This document shows, one piece after another, positions 23,439 through 32,890 of a stretch of DNA of 57,890 nt. The notes beneath the pieces were generated by a model. That model was not told the DNA's origin and made no database searches. It saw only the letters and a program-made list of their open reading frames with translations. The translations under genes were made by a program, and so were the position numbers. The stretch is from positions 1 through 57,890 of the forward strand of contig NZ_QSRL01000007.1 of NCBI RefSeq assembly GCF_003437035.1. Reading direction: 5' to 3'. Position 1 is the first letter of the stretch; the number at the start of each line of letters is the position of its first letter. This stretch comes from Collinsella sp. TF08-11AT (lineage in GTDB: Bacteria > Actinomycetota > Coriobacteriia > Coriobacteriales > Coriobacteriaceae).

Positions 23439-25001
23439 CTACCTGCCGTCGTCGTCCTGAGCTTCATCGCGCGCATAGAGTTCCAGCATGCGACGACGGT
23501 ATTCGCGCACGGCGAGCTTGGCGCGCTCCAGGCGGCGACGCTCATGCGGAGTCAGCTCGGACGTGTCAATCTCATCACCATAAGTCTTATCGGCAAGCAG
23601 GTGCGCCGCGTCCACGATGCGGGCATCGATGTGGCCGCTCGCTGCCTCGGCGGAAAGACGCTCGGCAATCGTATCGAGCGTAGGCAGGCCCTCGAATACG
23701 CGACCATGGCCATGCGAGGTCAGCAGCTCGTGCTCGCGCGCGAGCAAGCTCGCTAGGTCGTGGTGGGCGCGCAAGATGTCGAGCGCATCGGATGGATGCT
23801 CGGCAACCTCTGCCACGGCGGCGACCGGTGCGGCATCCACCACGCGGTAGAAGAGCTGCGCGAGCAATGGCATCAAGAACACCGTGATGGCACCGGCGGC
23901 AACCATGACCGACGCAATATCTTGCGACAGCGCGCCCGCGTTGACGGCAACGCTCGTAACGGCAACGATGATCGGCAGCGCCGTGGTGCAGTACAGGGCC
24001 ACGGTAATGCGACCATACGCCGACACATCGCGCGTCGCAGGACAAATGCTCATGGAAATAAGAATGGGCACGGCACGAATAATCAACAACGCCACGATAA
24101 AGCCCACGAGCAGACCCGGGCGCGACGCCACGGCCGTCAGATCGATCTTTGCGCCCGATACGGTAAAGAACACCGGAATCAAAAAACCGTAGGCCAGACC
24201 GTCGAGCTTGGTCTCGAGCGTATGGTTGCCCTCGGGGATGATATAGCGCAGGACAAAGCCGGCGGCAAAAGAACCCAACACGATGTCGAGATCAAAGACA
24301 GCCGAGAATGCCACGAGCGTGACCAGGATGAGCACCGTCAGGCGCACGAAGGTCTGCGACGTGGTATCGGCGCGCTCCTCAACAAATGCAAAGAAGCGGC
24401 TGCCGACGCGCTTGGAGCGGCTCGGGACCACGGCCAGCAACACGCAAACCACCGCAAACAAGCCAAGGATAACGAGCGTTTGGATACCAGTGCGGGCAGA
24501 CAACAGCACCGACATGGCGAGCACGGGACCGAGCTCGCCCCAAGTGCCATACGCGAGAATCGAGTCGCCCACGCGCGTGCCGGTGAGCGAGCGCTCACGC
24601 ATGATGGGCACAAGCGTACCGAGCGCCGTCGAAGTGAGGGCAAGCGTCACGGCGATACCGTCGAAATGACTGACTGAGAACCACGGGGTAAAGCGCACGG
24701 CAAGCCAGGCGATACCAAACGTGACGACCCACGTCGCCAAGCCGTAGCGCCCCTCGACGCCTGTGATGCTCTTGGGGTCGATCTCAAAGCCGGCAAGCAG
24801 GAACAAAAAGGCCAGGCCCAGCTCGGACACAAGCGAGACCTCAGCATCTACATGGATGACGCCGAGCATATGGGGTCCCAGTACCGCGCCGAGCACGAGC
24901 AAAAAGACCGTCTCGGGAACGGGTTTTCCGGGAATCGCCGAGGCGATAAAAGGACTCGCAAAGGCCACGAGTGCGATGATGGCGAGCGAAACGAATGCCA
25001 T
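23439..25001 (-). CDS. CPA2-type cation/proton antiporter
   Basis: A 520-residue membrane protein. Residues 1 to about 395 form roughly twelve hydrophobic helices of the Na+/H+ exchanger fold, including LGLAFLFLLAGFEID with the paired acidic residues of CPA2 antiporters, ALTSTALGTLVPIMRE and GFLIPVFFTVSGAKIDL. The last 120 residues are a soluble, charged, helical tail (EREHELLTSHGHG, LTPHERRRLERAKLAVREYRRR) that could be regulatory. It lacks the TrkA-N NAD-binding domain of KefB/KefC. Exchange of Na+ or K+ for H+ for pH and salt balance is inferred from the family. It is convergent with the SDR gene. Confidence 0.88.
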   Translation of the reverse strand: MAFVSLAIIALVAFASPFIASAIPGKPVPETVFLLVLGAVLGPHMLGVIHVDAEVSLVSELGLAFLFLLAGFEIDPKSITGVEGRYGLATWVVTFGIAWLAVRFTPWFSVSHFDGIAVTLALTSTALGTLVPIMRERSLTGTRVGDSILAYGTWGELGPVLAMSVLLSARTGIQTLVILGLFAVVCVLLAVVPSRSKRVGSRFFAFVEERADTTSQTFVRLTVLILVTLVAFSAVFDLDIVLGSFAAGFVLRYIIPEGNHTLETKLDGLAYGFLIPVFFTVSGAKIDLTAVASRPGLLVGFIVALLIIRAVPILISMSICPATRDVSAYGRITVALYCTTALPIIVAVTSVAVNAGALSQDIASVMVAAGAITVFLMPLLAQLFYRVVDAAPVAAVAEVAEHPSDALDILRAHHDLASLLAREHELLTSHGHGRVFEGLPTLDTIAERLSAEAASGHIDARIVDAAHLLADKTYGDEIDTSELTPHERRRLERAKLAVREYRRRMLELYARDEAQDDDGR

Positions 25002-25185
25002 GTGATGCCTTTCTCTTGTTTGCGCTTCACTGTAGCACCCTCGCCGTCCTCAACGCGCCGCGAGCTGTCGTATCATAGTGAGGTTTACAAACATGTGGCT
25101 CAAGGCGACCGCAGGGCAGACCCCGCAAACCGACCGCTGCCGCATACCGTACCGTACGCCCAACCGATCAGGAAGGCAGGAACCA

Positions 25186-28100
25186 ATGGTCTCTCGTATC
25201 TACGTGGAGAAGAAACCCGGGTTCGACGTCGAGGCTCAGCAGCTCAAGGGCGAGCTGACCGAAATTCTCGGCATCAAGGGCATCGAGGCCCTGAGGATTA
25301 TCAACCGCTACGACGTCGAGGGCATCGACAAGGAGCTTTTCCGGTCCTGCGTGCCGACCGTCTTTAGCGAGCCCCAGGTCGATGTGACCTACGACGAGCT
25401 CCCCGCAAGCGATGGCGCCGTCTTTGCCGTCGAATTCCTGCCTGGCCAGTTTGACCAGCGCGCCGACTCCGCCAGCGAGTGCGTGCAGCTCATCAGCCAG
25501 GGCGAGCGCCCCGCCGTGCGCTCCGCCAAGGTCTATATGATCTCGGGCGCTCTGGACGAGGCCGCCATCGATGCCATCAAGCACTACGTGGTGAACCCCG
25601 TCGAGGCGCGCATCGCCTCACTCGACCTGCCCGAGACGCTGTACATGGAGACCCCCGAGCCCCAGCCCGTCGAGGTGCTCGACGGTTTCCGCGAGCTCGA
25701 CGAAGCCGGCCTTGCCGCCTTTATCTCCGAGCGCGGCCTTGCCATGGACGAGGCGGACATCGCCTTCTGCCAGCAGTACTTCCGCGATGAGGACCGCGAC
25801 CCCACCATCACCGAGATCCGCGTAATCGACACCTATTGGTCCGACCACTGCCGCCACACCACCTTCGGCACCGTCCTGGATGATGTGACGATCGATGACG
25901 CCGTGGTGCAGCAGGCCTTCGACCGCTACATGGAGATGCGCCACGAACTCGGTCGCGACGCCAAGCCCGTCTGCCTCATGGACATGGGCACCATCGGCGC
26001 CAAGTATCTCAAGAAGACCGGCGTCATGACCGATGTCGATGAGTCCGAGGAGATCAACGCCTGCACCGTCAAGGTAAAGGTCGATGTCGACGGCGAGGAC
26101 CAGGACTGGCTGTTCCTGTTTAAGAACGAGACCCACAACCACCCGACCGAGATCGAGCCCTTCGGCGGTGCCGCCACCTGCGTGGGCGGTGCCATCCGCG
26201 ACCCGCTGTCGGGCCGCAGCTACGTGTACCAGGCCATGCGTGTCACCGGCGCCGGCGACCCCACCGTCCCCGTGTCCGAGACGCTCGAGGGCAAGCTGCC
26301 GCAGCGCAAGCTCGTAACCACCGCCGCCGCCGGCTACTCCAGCTACGGCAACCAGATCGGCCTTGCCACCGGCCAGGTCAACGAGCTCTATCACCCCGGC
26401 TACGTGGCCAAGCGCATGGAGGTCGGCGCCGTCGTGGGCGCCACCCCGGCAAACCACGTGCGTCGCGAGTGCCCCGCCCCCACCGACAAGATCATCCTGC
26501 TGGGCGGCCGCACCGGCCGTGACGGCATCGGCGGCGCCACCGGCTCCTCCAAGACCCAGAACACCGAGTCCATCGAGACCTCGGGCGCCGAGGTCCAGAA
26601 GGGCAACGCCCCGGTCGAGCGCAAGCTGCAGCGTCTGTTCCGCCGCGGCGACGCCTGCCGCCTGATCAAGCGCTGCAACGACTTTGGCGCCGGCGGCGTC
26701 TCGGTCGCCGTGGGCGAACTTGCCGACGGCCTGTATGTCGACCTGGACACCGTGACCAAGAAGTACGACGGCCTGGACGGCACCGAGCTTGCCATCTCCG
26801 AGTCCCAGGAGCGTATGGCCTGCGCCGTCGCCGACGGTGACGTCGAGGAGTTCATGGGCTACGCCGCCGAGGAGAACCTGGAGGCGACCGTAATCGCCGA
26901 GGTTACCGCCGAGCCGCGCATGCGCATGGCCTGGAACGGCGTCGCCATCGTCGACCTATCCCGCGAGTTCCTCAACTCTAACGGCGCGCCCAAGCACCAG
27001 GTCGCCCACGTGTGCGCCCGCAGCGTGTGGCAGCCCAGCTGGGCCGGCACCACGCTTGCCGAGCGCATGACCTCGCTTGTCACCGACCTCAACGTCGCCT
27101 CCAACAAGGGCCTTTCCGAGCGCTTCGACTCCACCATCGGTGCCGCAACCGTGCTCATGCCCTTTGGTGGCAAGACGCAACTCACCCCGAGCTCGGCCAT
27201 GGTCGCCAAGTTCCCCGTGGACGGCGAGACCACCACGGCAAGCGCCATGGCATGGGGCTTCAACCCCTACCTGATGGAGGCCGACCAGTTTGCTGGCGCC
27301 TACCTGTCTGTGGTCGAGTCCATCGCCAAGCTCGTGGCCGCCGGCTTTGAGCACAAGCGCGCCTACCTCTCCTTCCAGGAGTACTTCGAGCGACTGCGCA
27401 CCGAGGCCGAGCGCTGGGGCAAGCCCACGGCTGCCGTCCTGGGTGCCCTCATGGCCCAAGTCGACCTGGGCGCCGGCGCCATCGGCGGCAAGGACTCCAT
27501 GAGCGGTTCGTTTGAGGACGAGGCCGGCGAGCTCAACGTTCCGCCGACCCTGATCAGCTTCGCTGTGGCCGTGGGCAAGGCCGCCCGTGCCGTCTCGCCC
27601 GAGTTCAAGGGTCTGACGCACCGCGTCGTCCGTATCGCCCCCGCCACCTATGGCGAAGACTACCGCCCCGACGCCCAGCAGCTGCTCGCCGCGTTTGACG
27701 CCGTCGAGGCGCTCACTGCTACCGGCGACGCCCTGGCCGTCTCCACGCCCGGCTACGGCTGCGGCGCCGAGAGCCTCTTTAAGATGTGCGTCGGCAACCA
27801 GATCGGTATCGAGCTTGCCGAGGATGTGGACGTGGAGAGCCTCTTCACCCCGCTCTACGGCAGCTTTATCGTCGAGCTCGCCGATGACGCCGAGCTGCCC
27901 GAGGTCGCCGACGGCGTTGTCGTCGAGCCCCTGGGCACCACCGTCGAGGGCTATGTCATCGATACCGGCTCCGAGGTCATCGAGCTCTCCGAGCTCCAGG
28001 AGGCCTGGGAGAGCGGCATCGAGGGCGTCTTTGCCTACCGCAGCGCCGGCGAGACCCCCGAGGTCGAGACCATCGACTTCCGCGCCAAGGATATCCACGT

Positions 28101-28932
28101 GTACGGCGGCGCCAAGATCGCCCGTCCGCGCGTGATTATCCCGGTGTTCCCCGGCAACAACTGCGAGTACGACAGCGCCCGCGCCTTCCGTGCCGCCGGT
28201 GCCGAGGCCGACACCTTCGTGATCAACAACCTCACGCCCGAGGCCGTCGCCGAGAGCACCCACGAGCTTGCCCGCCGCATCCGTGCAAGCCAGATCGTCA
28301 TGATCCCCGGTGGCTTCTCGGGCGGTGACGAGCCCGACGGCTCCGCCAAGTTCATCACGGCGTTCTTCCGCGCTCCCGAGGTCACCGAGGCAGTCCGCGA
28401 CCTGCTCAAGGCCCGCGACGGCCTGATGCTGGGCATCTGCAACGGCTTCCAGGCTCTGGTCAAGCTCGGCCTGGTGCCCTACGGCGATATCGTCGACGCC
28501 ACGCCCGATGCGCCCACGCTGACGTTCAACACCATCGGTCGCCACCAGAGCCGTCTGGTGCGCACCCGTATCTCGTCCAACCTGTCCCCGTGGCTTTCGC
28601 AGTGCAGCCTGGACGACCCCTACACCGTCGCCATCAGCCACGGCGAGGGCCGCTTTGTCGCCAATGACGAGGTGCTCGCCCAGCTGATCGCCAACGGCCA
28701 GGTCGCCACGCAGTACGTGGGTGAAGACGGAAAGCCCAGCATGGATCTTTCCGTCAACCCCAACGGCTCCGCACTCGCCATCGAGGGCATCACGAGCCCC
28801 GACGGCCGCGTCCTGGGCAAGATGGGCCATGCCGAGCGTCGCGGCGACAACCTGTACCGCAACGTGCCCGAGCATGTCCCCGGCGATAAGTTCATGCCGA
28901 TCTTTGAGAGCGGCGTGGCCTACTTCGCTTAA
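25186..28932 (+). CDS. purL: phosphoribosylformylglycinamidine synthase, single-chain
   Basis: The fourth step of purine synthesis: FGAR + glutamine + ATP to FGAM. At 1248 residues this is the large fused type, with an N-terminal PurS-like part, two AIR-synthase-related halves (SDHCRHTTFG, FKNETHNHPTEIEPFGGAAT, later GGKDSMSG) and a C-terminal glutamine amidotransferase whose Cys lies in GICNGFQ (about residue 1085), with the His/Glu partners near GHAERRGDN. Single-chain PurL is usual in Proteobacteria and some Coriobacteriia, whereas many other Gram-positives use PurL/PurQ/PurS. The start is ATG 25186-25188, behind AGGAAGGCAGGA; an upstream in-frame extension of 36 codons has no site. Codon use is extremely GC-biased. 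A terminator follows. Confidence 0.96.
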   Translation: MVSRIYVEKKPGFDVEAQQLKGELTEILGIKGIEALRIINRYDVEGIDKELFRSCVPTVFSEPQVDVTYDELPASDGAVFAVEFLPGQFDQRADSASECVQLISQGERPAVRSAKVYMISGALDEAAIDAIKHYVVNPVEARIASLDLPETLYMETPEPQPVEVLDGFRELDEAGLAAFISERGLAMDEADIAFCQQYFRDEDRDPTITEIRVIDTYWSDHCRHTTFGTVLDDVTIDDAVVQQAFDRYMEMRHELGRDAKPVCLMDMGTIGAKYLKKTGVMTDVDESEEINACTVKVKVDVDGEDQDWLFLFKNETHNHPTEIEPFGGAATCVGGAIRDPLSGRSYVYQAMRVTGAGDPTVPVSETLEGKLPQRKLVTTAAAGYSSYGNQIGLATGQVNELYHPGYVAKRMEVGAVVGATPANHVRRECPAPTDKIILLGGRTGRDGIGGATGSSKTQNTESIETSGAEVQKGNAPVERKLQRLFRRGDACRLIKRCNDFGAGGVSVAVGELADGLYVDLDTVTKKYDGLDGTELAISESQERMACAVADGDVEEFMGYAAEENLEATVIAEVTAEPRMRMAWNGVAIVDLSREFLNSNGAPKHQVAHVCARSVWQPSWAGTTLAERMTSLVTDLNVASNKGLSERFDSTIGAATVLMPFGGKTQLTPSSAMVAKFPVDGETTTASAMAWGFNPYLMEADQFAGAYLSVVESIAKLVAAGFEHKRAYLSFQEYFERLRTEAERWGKPTAAVLGALMAQVDLGAGAIGGKDSMSGSFEDEAGELNVPPTLISFAVAVGKAARAVSPEFKGLTHRVVRIAPATYGEDYRPDAQQLLAAFDAVEALTATGDALAVSTPGYGCGAESLFKMCVGNQIGIELAEDVDVESLFTPLYGSFIVELADDAELPEVADGVVVEPLGTTVEGYVIDTGSEVIELSELQEAWESGIEGVFAYRSAGETPEVETIDFRAKDIHVYGGAKIARPRVIIPVFPGNNCEYDSARAFRAAGAEADTFVINNLTPEAVAESTHELARRIRASQIVMIPGGFSGGDEPDGSAKFITAFFRAPEVTEAVRDLLKARDGLMLGICNGFQALVKLGLVPYGDIVDATPDAPTLTFNTIGRHQSRLVRTRISSNLSPWLSQCSLDDPYTVAISHGEGRFVANDEVLAQLIANGQVATQYVGEDGKPSMDLSVNPNGSALAIEGITSPDGRVLGKMGHAERRGDNLYRNVPEHVPGDKFMPIFESGVAYFA

Positions 28933-28970
28933 ACCTTTCCCATCGGGTACAATCCCCTCGGGTAACAACA

Positions 28971-29006
28971 CCCGCCACCGACACATCCGGTGGCGGGTTC
29001 TTTTTT
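28971..29006 (+). terminator. intrinsic terminator of purL
   Basis: Stem CCCGCCACCG-acacat-CCGGTGGCGGG (28971-28997) followed by TTCTTTTTT, 38 bases after the purL stop. It ends just before the EamA gene, which must have its own promoter or rely on read-through. Confidence 0.92.
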
Positions 29007-29031
29007 GCTTCGCGCATGCAGGAAGGACATC

Positions 29032-29967
29032 ATGGAAAGCCGCAAGCCGTATCTCGCCACCCTGCCCGGACTCATCCTGGGCTGTCTTGTTTGCTGTGCA
29101 CTCTGGGGATCGGCCTTTCCCTGCATCAAGATCGGCTACGCACTCTTTGGGATCCCGGCGCACGATAGCGCCTCGCAGCTACTCTTTGCAGGTTTGCGCT
29201 TCACGCTTGCCGGCATCCTGGTTATCGTCGGTATGAGCACAGCTCAGCGCCGCCCGCTCGTCCCACAGGTACGCGATATCAAGCCCATCTGCATCCTGTC
29301 ACTCTTCCAGACTATCGGGCAGTACTTCTTTTTCTACCTTGGTCTCTCCCGTGCAAGCGCTATGTCGAGCTCTATCATCGAGGCCAGCGCCAACTTCCTC
29401 GCAATCCTCTTTGCCGCCCTGGCGTTTCGCACCGAAAAGCTCGATGCGGCCAAGGTGCTTGGCTGTGTGCTGGGCTTTGCCGGCGTTGCGCTCGTCAACC
29501 TTTCAGGCGCGGATGGCACCTTTGGTTTTACACTCGGCGGCGAGGGATTTATCTTGGCTTCCACCGTTGCGGGTGCCCTATCGACCTGCCTCATTGGCAT
29601 ATTCTCGCGCGAGCATGACGGCGTCTTGCTCGCCGGCTGGCAGTTTTTAGTCGGAGGTTTGGTCCTTACCGCCATCGGGTTTTTGATGGGCGGCGTGCTC
29701 TCCCCCACCGCGATCATCCCCGCCATCGCGCTCATTATCTATATGGCACTCATTTCCGCCGTCGCGTACTCGCTATGGTCGCGTCTGCTTGCCCTCAACC
29801 CCGTCAGCCGTGTGTCGGTCTTTGGCTTTATGAATCCAGTCTTTGGCGTACTGTTGAGCGCTCTGCTGCTCGGCGAGGGCGCTGGCACGAGCCCTGTTAC
29901 CGTACTTGTTGCCCTGCTGTTGGTCTGTGGCGGCATCATCATCGTCAACAGGCCCAAAAAGGCCTAG
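29032..29967 (+). CDS. EamA/DMT-family transporter
   Basis: A 311-residue membrane protein with ten predicted helices in two EamA repeats (about 12-150 and 165-305). Typical family segments are the first helix with ALWGSAFPCIKIG, ASAMSSSIIEASANFLAILFAAL closing repeat one, and VSVFGFMNPVFGVLLSALLLGE closing repeat two. Members export amino acids, sugars or metabolites; no substrate can be assigned. The start is ATG 29032-29034, behind AGGAAGG, only a few bases after the purL terminator. Confidence 0.88.
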   Translation: MESRKPYLATLPGLILGCLVCCALWGSAFPCIKIGYALFGIPAHDSASQLLFAGLRFTLAGILVIVGMSTAQRRPLVPQVRDIKPICILSLFQTIGQYFFFYLGLSRASAMSSSIIEASANFLAILFAALAFRTEKLDAAKVLGCVLGFAGVALVNLSGADGTFGFTLGGEGFILASTVAGALSTCLIGIFSREHDGVLLAGWQFLVGGLVLTAIGFLMGGVLSPTAIIPAIALIIYMALISAVAYSLWSRLLALNPVSRVSVFGFMNPVFGVLLSALLLGEGAGTSPVTVLVALLLVCGGIIIVNRPKKA

Positions 29968-30066
29968 CGAGCTCACCTTTTTAGGGAGGATGTTCGCACA
30001 CTTTAGCTTAATGGAGTACATCGGAGAGCCGAGGGCCGCCATGCACGCAAGCTTGCACCCCTTTAT

Positions 30067-31212
30067 CTAGCGTATCTGGATGCCAGCTTTCTCGGCCTTG
30101 ACACGGTAGAGCTCCGCATCGGCAGCGCGAAGCAAGTCTTGCCAGGTATCGACGCCATCACCAACCCTTGCGTAGCCGATGGACATCCGCAACAGATACG
30201 GCACCTCGGCGCGCGCGAGCTCGTCGTTGATTGCCGCGCACAGATGCATGATATTCTGCTCCGCCGTCGCCTTTTGAAGCACCACGAACTCATCGCCGCC
30301 ATAACGTGCGATAAAGCCACCAGACGCCGAGCAGACTTCTTTGAGCGCAGCGGATATGACCTGAAGAGCGTGGTCGCCCTCCACATGCCCATAGCGATCG
30401 TTAATCTGCTTAAAGCCGTCGGCGTCCATCATAAGCAGATATACATCTTCGGCCTGATCCACATTTGAGAAGAGCGACAGCATATAGGTCTCAAAACGGT
30501 TGCGATTGTTAAGTCCAGTCAACGGGTCGGTCGAGATGAGCTGCTCCTGGTAGATGATGTAGAGCAGCAACATGCTAATCATTATGCCGACACAAAGGCC
30601 GGGCACCGAGTATACGACCTGAAAGGTACCGCCCACCAGGGCTGGAATGGCGAAAAATGCCAAGGTTCGATAGATGGCCTTCGTCTGCAGGCTCTCGACC
30701 CTGCGAGATTGCACAAACGCATGCAGGGACGTATGTATAACGTAACAGTAGCTGACGATGGGCTGGATCATATAGGCAAAGCCGCGACGATATACGCCCT
30801 GCGCATCGATATAGAACATAGTGTGCGTCCAGTAGCTGGTAAATGCCAGCACGACCACCAGAGCCGTAGGCAACGCTACAAGCACCACCCTATAGCGCGA
30901 GGTCAAAAGGCGAGAACCCTGCACCGTCTCGGAATAGATAAACCAAATGAGACACGCGATAGCAAAGAGCGAAAACGAAACCGCGTTGGAAATCCAGTTG
31001 GCAGCAATGCCCAACGTGCCGTCCACACCGTCCGAAAGCGTCCAGATCATATCGAATAATATGTACGCGGCAGAGGTGTAGCCAAGCATGCTAAACAATA
31101 GCTGCTGGGTGCTCGAGAACAAGGAGCGACGACTTCGCACGGCAAGCCCGATAAGAACAATCATGCATAGCACGAATATCTCAATCTTGAGTGCCTTAAC
31201 CACTAGCGCCAT
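30067..31212 (-). CDS. membrane diguanylate cyclase (GGDEF)
   Basis: A protein of about 381 residues that should make cyclic di-GMP from two GTP. Residues 1 to about 225 hold six or seven hydrophobic helices with no recognised sensor family. The rest is a GGDEF domain with an intact active site RYGGDEF (GGDEF at about 305-309), DPLTGLNNRNRF at its start and MDADGFKQINDRYGH. No RxxD inhibitory site lies five residues before GGDEF (the sequence there is SGGFIARY), so product inhibition through that site is unlikely. The start is uncertain: ATG 31210-31212 is used, though GAAGGG lies directly against it; a TTG 11 codons upstream has no site. A perfect palindrome (31267-31293) lies just upstream. 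Confidence 0.88.
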   Translation of the reverse strand: MALVVKALKIEIFVLCMIVLIGLAVRSRRSLFSSTQQLLFSMLGYTSAAYILFDMIWTLSDGVDGTLGIAANWISNAVSFSLFAIACLIWFIYSETVQGSRLLTSRYRVVLVALPTALVVVLAFTSYWTHTMFYIDAQGVYRRGFAYMIQPIVSYCYVIHTSLHAFVQSRRVESLQTKAIYRTLAFFAIPALVGGTFQVVYSVPGLCVGIMISMLLLYIIYQEQLISTDPLTGLNNRNRFETYMLSLFSNVDQAEDVYLLMMDADGFKQINDRYGHVEGDHALQVISAALKEVCSASGGFIARYGGDEFVVLQKATAEQNIMHLCAAINDELARAEVPYLLRMSIGYARVGDGVDTWQDLLRAADAELYRVKAEKAGIQIR

Positions 31213-31266
31213 CCCTTCAATACCCAAGTGGTCAGAATCGCCCAATTCGAATCAGGGCAATAAACA

Positions 31267-31293
31267 CCCCTTTACTCCGCAGGGGTAAAGGGG
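31267..31293. promoter_or_regulatory. 27-base palindrome upstream of diguanylate cyclase
   Basis: Arms CCCCTTTAC (31267-31275) and GTAAAGGGG (31285-31293) are perfect, with a 9-base centre. It lies about 55 bases before the cyclase start and could be a dimeric repressor site or a leader hairpin. Confidence 0.5.
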
Positions 31294-31304
31294 ATAATAG
31301 CAGA

Positions 31305-31344
31305 GCGCCCGAACATCACTGCAAAACAGTTTCTGTTCGGGCGC
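31305..31344 (-). terminator. hairpin downstream of kdgT-type gene
   Basis: Arms GCGCCCGAACA (31305-31315) and TGTTCGGGCGC (31334-31344), 18-base loop, 50 bases after the permease stop on the minus strand. No clear T-run, so termination efficiency is uncertain. Confidence 0.5.
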
Positions 31345-31393
31345 CCATACGGCGCGAATTGCACACGCCGGCATCATTGATGGGTATCGATTG

Positions 31394-32416
31394 CTACTCG
31401 CCATCGATGTCAGTCGCGACGGCCTCCTCTATGGCCTCGACACCGACAGGCGACAGATCCTCCTTGCCTTGGCAGAACTTCTTGTCGACCCAGCCAGTCA
31501 GAATCGGAGCCATAATCGCCGTGATGATAACGGCGGTGGCGATCTGCGCATACGCGGTGGGCGCAAGCTCGGCATAGCGCGGCGCGACCTCAGCAAGAGC
31601 AACCGGCGTGGTCATAGCCGTGCCGGCGATGGTGGAGCAAGCAACGGCGGCCTTGCCGTTGCCGCCGCACAAGCGCTCGAAGGCAAAGGTGATGGGGCCA
31701 ACGATAAAGAGGGTGATGAGGCCCAGAAGGATGCCCGAGATGCCGCCGGTGATGAAGCTCGAAAGGCTCATGGACGCACCGAGCTGAAATCCGATGACGG
31801 CAATCGCGGGATTGGCACCGGGAACCAGCAGGTTCTTGATAAACGGGAACAGGTTGCCCAGAACCATGCCAATAACGAGTGGCAAGATGGAGCCGATAAT
31901 GGTGCCAATGGGAATGTTGGCGAGGCCGGAAACACCGAGGATGATCATCGTGACGGCGGGGCCAGCCGTAAAGAACAGGATACCGACGGCGCCCTGCTCG
32001 GACTCATCGCCGAACTCGCCCATGATGCCCGTATAGAGCGCCATGTTGCAAAACGTGATGCCGCCGATGATAGACACGGAGCTCAGACCCAGGAAGTTGT
32101 CGTTAAAGAAATATGCCACGCCCAGGCCGAGAGCCGCTGCGACGACCAGCTTGGGGATCAGCACAACGATACCGGTCTTGATAGCGCCCGGCGTGGACTT
32201 AAAGCTGATGCCGGCGCCCACAAACAGCAGGATCGCGGCGACGATGGTATTGGAGCCACCGCGGCAGGCAGCCGTAAAGAATCCGCCGATCTCAAAAACC
32301 TGCGGGCAGAAGGTGTTGAGCAAAAGACCGACGATCATCGGATAGATCATGATGTCGCCCGGGATGCGCGGGACCTTGAATTTCTTTTGCTCGTTGGCGG
32401 TCGCTTCCTGTGCCAT
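31394..32416 (-). CDS. 2-keto-3-deoxygluconate permease family transporter
   Basis: A 340-residue membrane protein of the KdgT family, with about ten helices. KVPRIPGDIMIYPMIVGLLLNTFCPQ at the N-terminus, GAGISFKSTPGAIKTG and GGITFCNMALYTGIMGEFGD are typical. KdgT imports 2-keto-3-deoxygluconate from pectin breakdown by proton symport. No pectin or KDG catabolic gene is next to it, so the exact substrate is inferred from the family only. The start is ATG 32414-32416, behind GGTGGTTTC; ten upstream codons of the longer frame lack a site. The acidic C-terminus (EDLSPVGVEAIEEAVATDIDGE) is cytoplasmic. Confidence 0.85.
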   Translation of the reverse strand: MAQEATANEQKKFKVPRIPGDIMIYPMIVGLLLNTFCPQVFEIGGFFTAACRGGSNTIVAAILLFVGAGISFKSTPGAIKTGIVVLIPKLVVAAALGLGVAYFFNDNFLGLSSVSIIGGITFCNMALYTGIMGEFGDESEQGAVGILFFTAGPAVTMIILGVSGLANIPIGTIIGSILPLVIGMVLGNLFPFIKNLLVPGANPAIAVIGFQLGASMSLSSFITGGISGILLGLITLFIVGPITFAFERLCGGNGKAAVACSTIAGTAMTTPVALAEVAPRYAELAPTAYAQIATAVIITAIMAPILTGWVDKKFCQGKEDLSPVGVEAIEEAVATDIDGE

Positions 32417-32566
32417 GAAACCACCATTTCCGCTGACGGGGTACAAAAGCCCACGTCACGCTTTGCTACAGTAAAGTTTGACCATGGTACCAGAAGAAAT
32501 AGACCAGCTCGGTGAAAAATTCGACAAGTTGGGATGGAACGAGATTCGGCGCCCGCGACGCCACCC

Positions 32567-32890
32567 CTATATAAGGCTCAAGACGATATAGAGTACGATG
32601 CCCGAGACGCAGCACCAAAGCATCGATTTTGTCTTGACCGCCACGGCCACGACGCCGGCAGCCGCAATCCAGGGAACCAAGGCAGGCCAGGGTCCCGCGT
32701 CGAACGCGCCGGGGCTCGCCAAGTCGTTGGCGACCAGCGCGGCAAAGGCAGCGGGCGGGATATAACCCAGGGCCTCGGTAATGCGGGGCGACAGGGTCCG
32801 CCCGCGCAAGGCAAACGCCGGCGCGATGCGAAAGAACGCGATAGCAGCCCACGACGACAGCCACAGAACCAAGAACTCGTTAGCGGGCAT
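32567..32890 (-). CDS. azlD: AzlD-type small branched-chain amino acid exporter subunit
   Basis: A 107-residue protein with about four hydrophobic helices, typical of AzlD. The segment RTLSPRITEALGYIPPAAFAALVANDL matches the family motif in its key residues. AzlC and AzlD together export branched-chain amino acids (valine in corynebacterial BrnFE) or analogues. The start is ATG 32888-32890, with AAGAGGTG 6 bases upstream; it overlaps the end of azlC by 11 bases, so translation is coupled. A GTG three codons earlier is the alternative. Confidence 0.88.
   Translation of the reverse strand: MPANEFLVLWLSSWAAIAFFRIAPAFALRGRTLSPRITEALGYIPPAAFAALVANDLASPGAFDAGPWPALVPWIAAAGVVAVAVKTKSMLWCCVSGIVLYIVLSLI

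Noticed and set aside
26956..29163. 735-residue open frame opposite purL
   Set aside because: It lies entirely antisense to purL, is Gly/Ala/Leu/Asp/His-rich in the manner of shadow frames of GC-rich codons, and has no ribosome-binding site or family motif.
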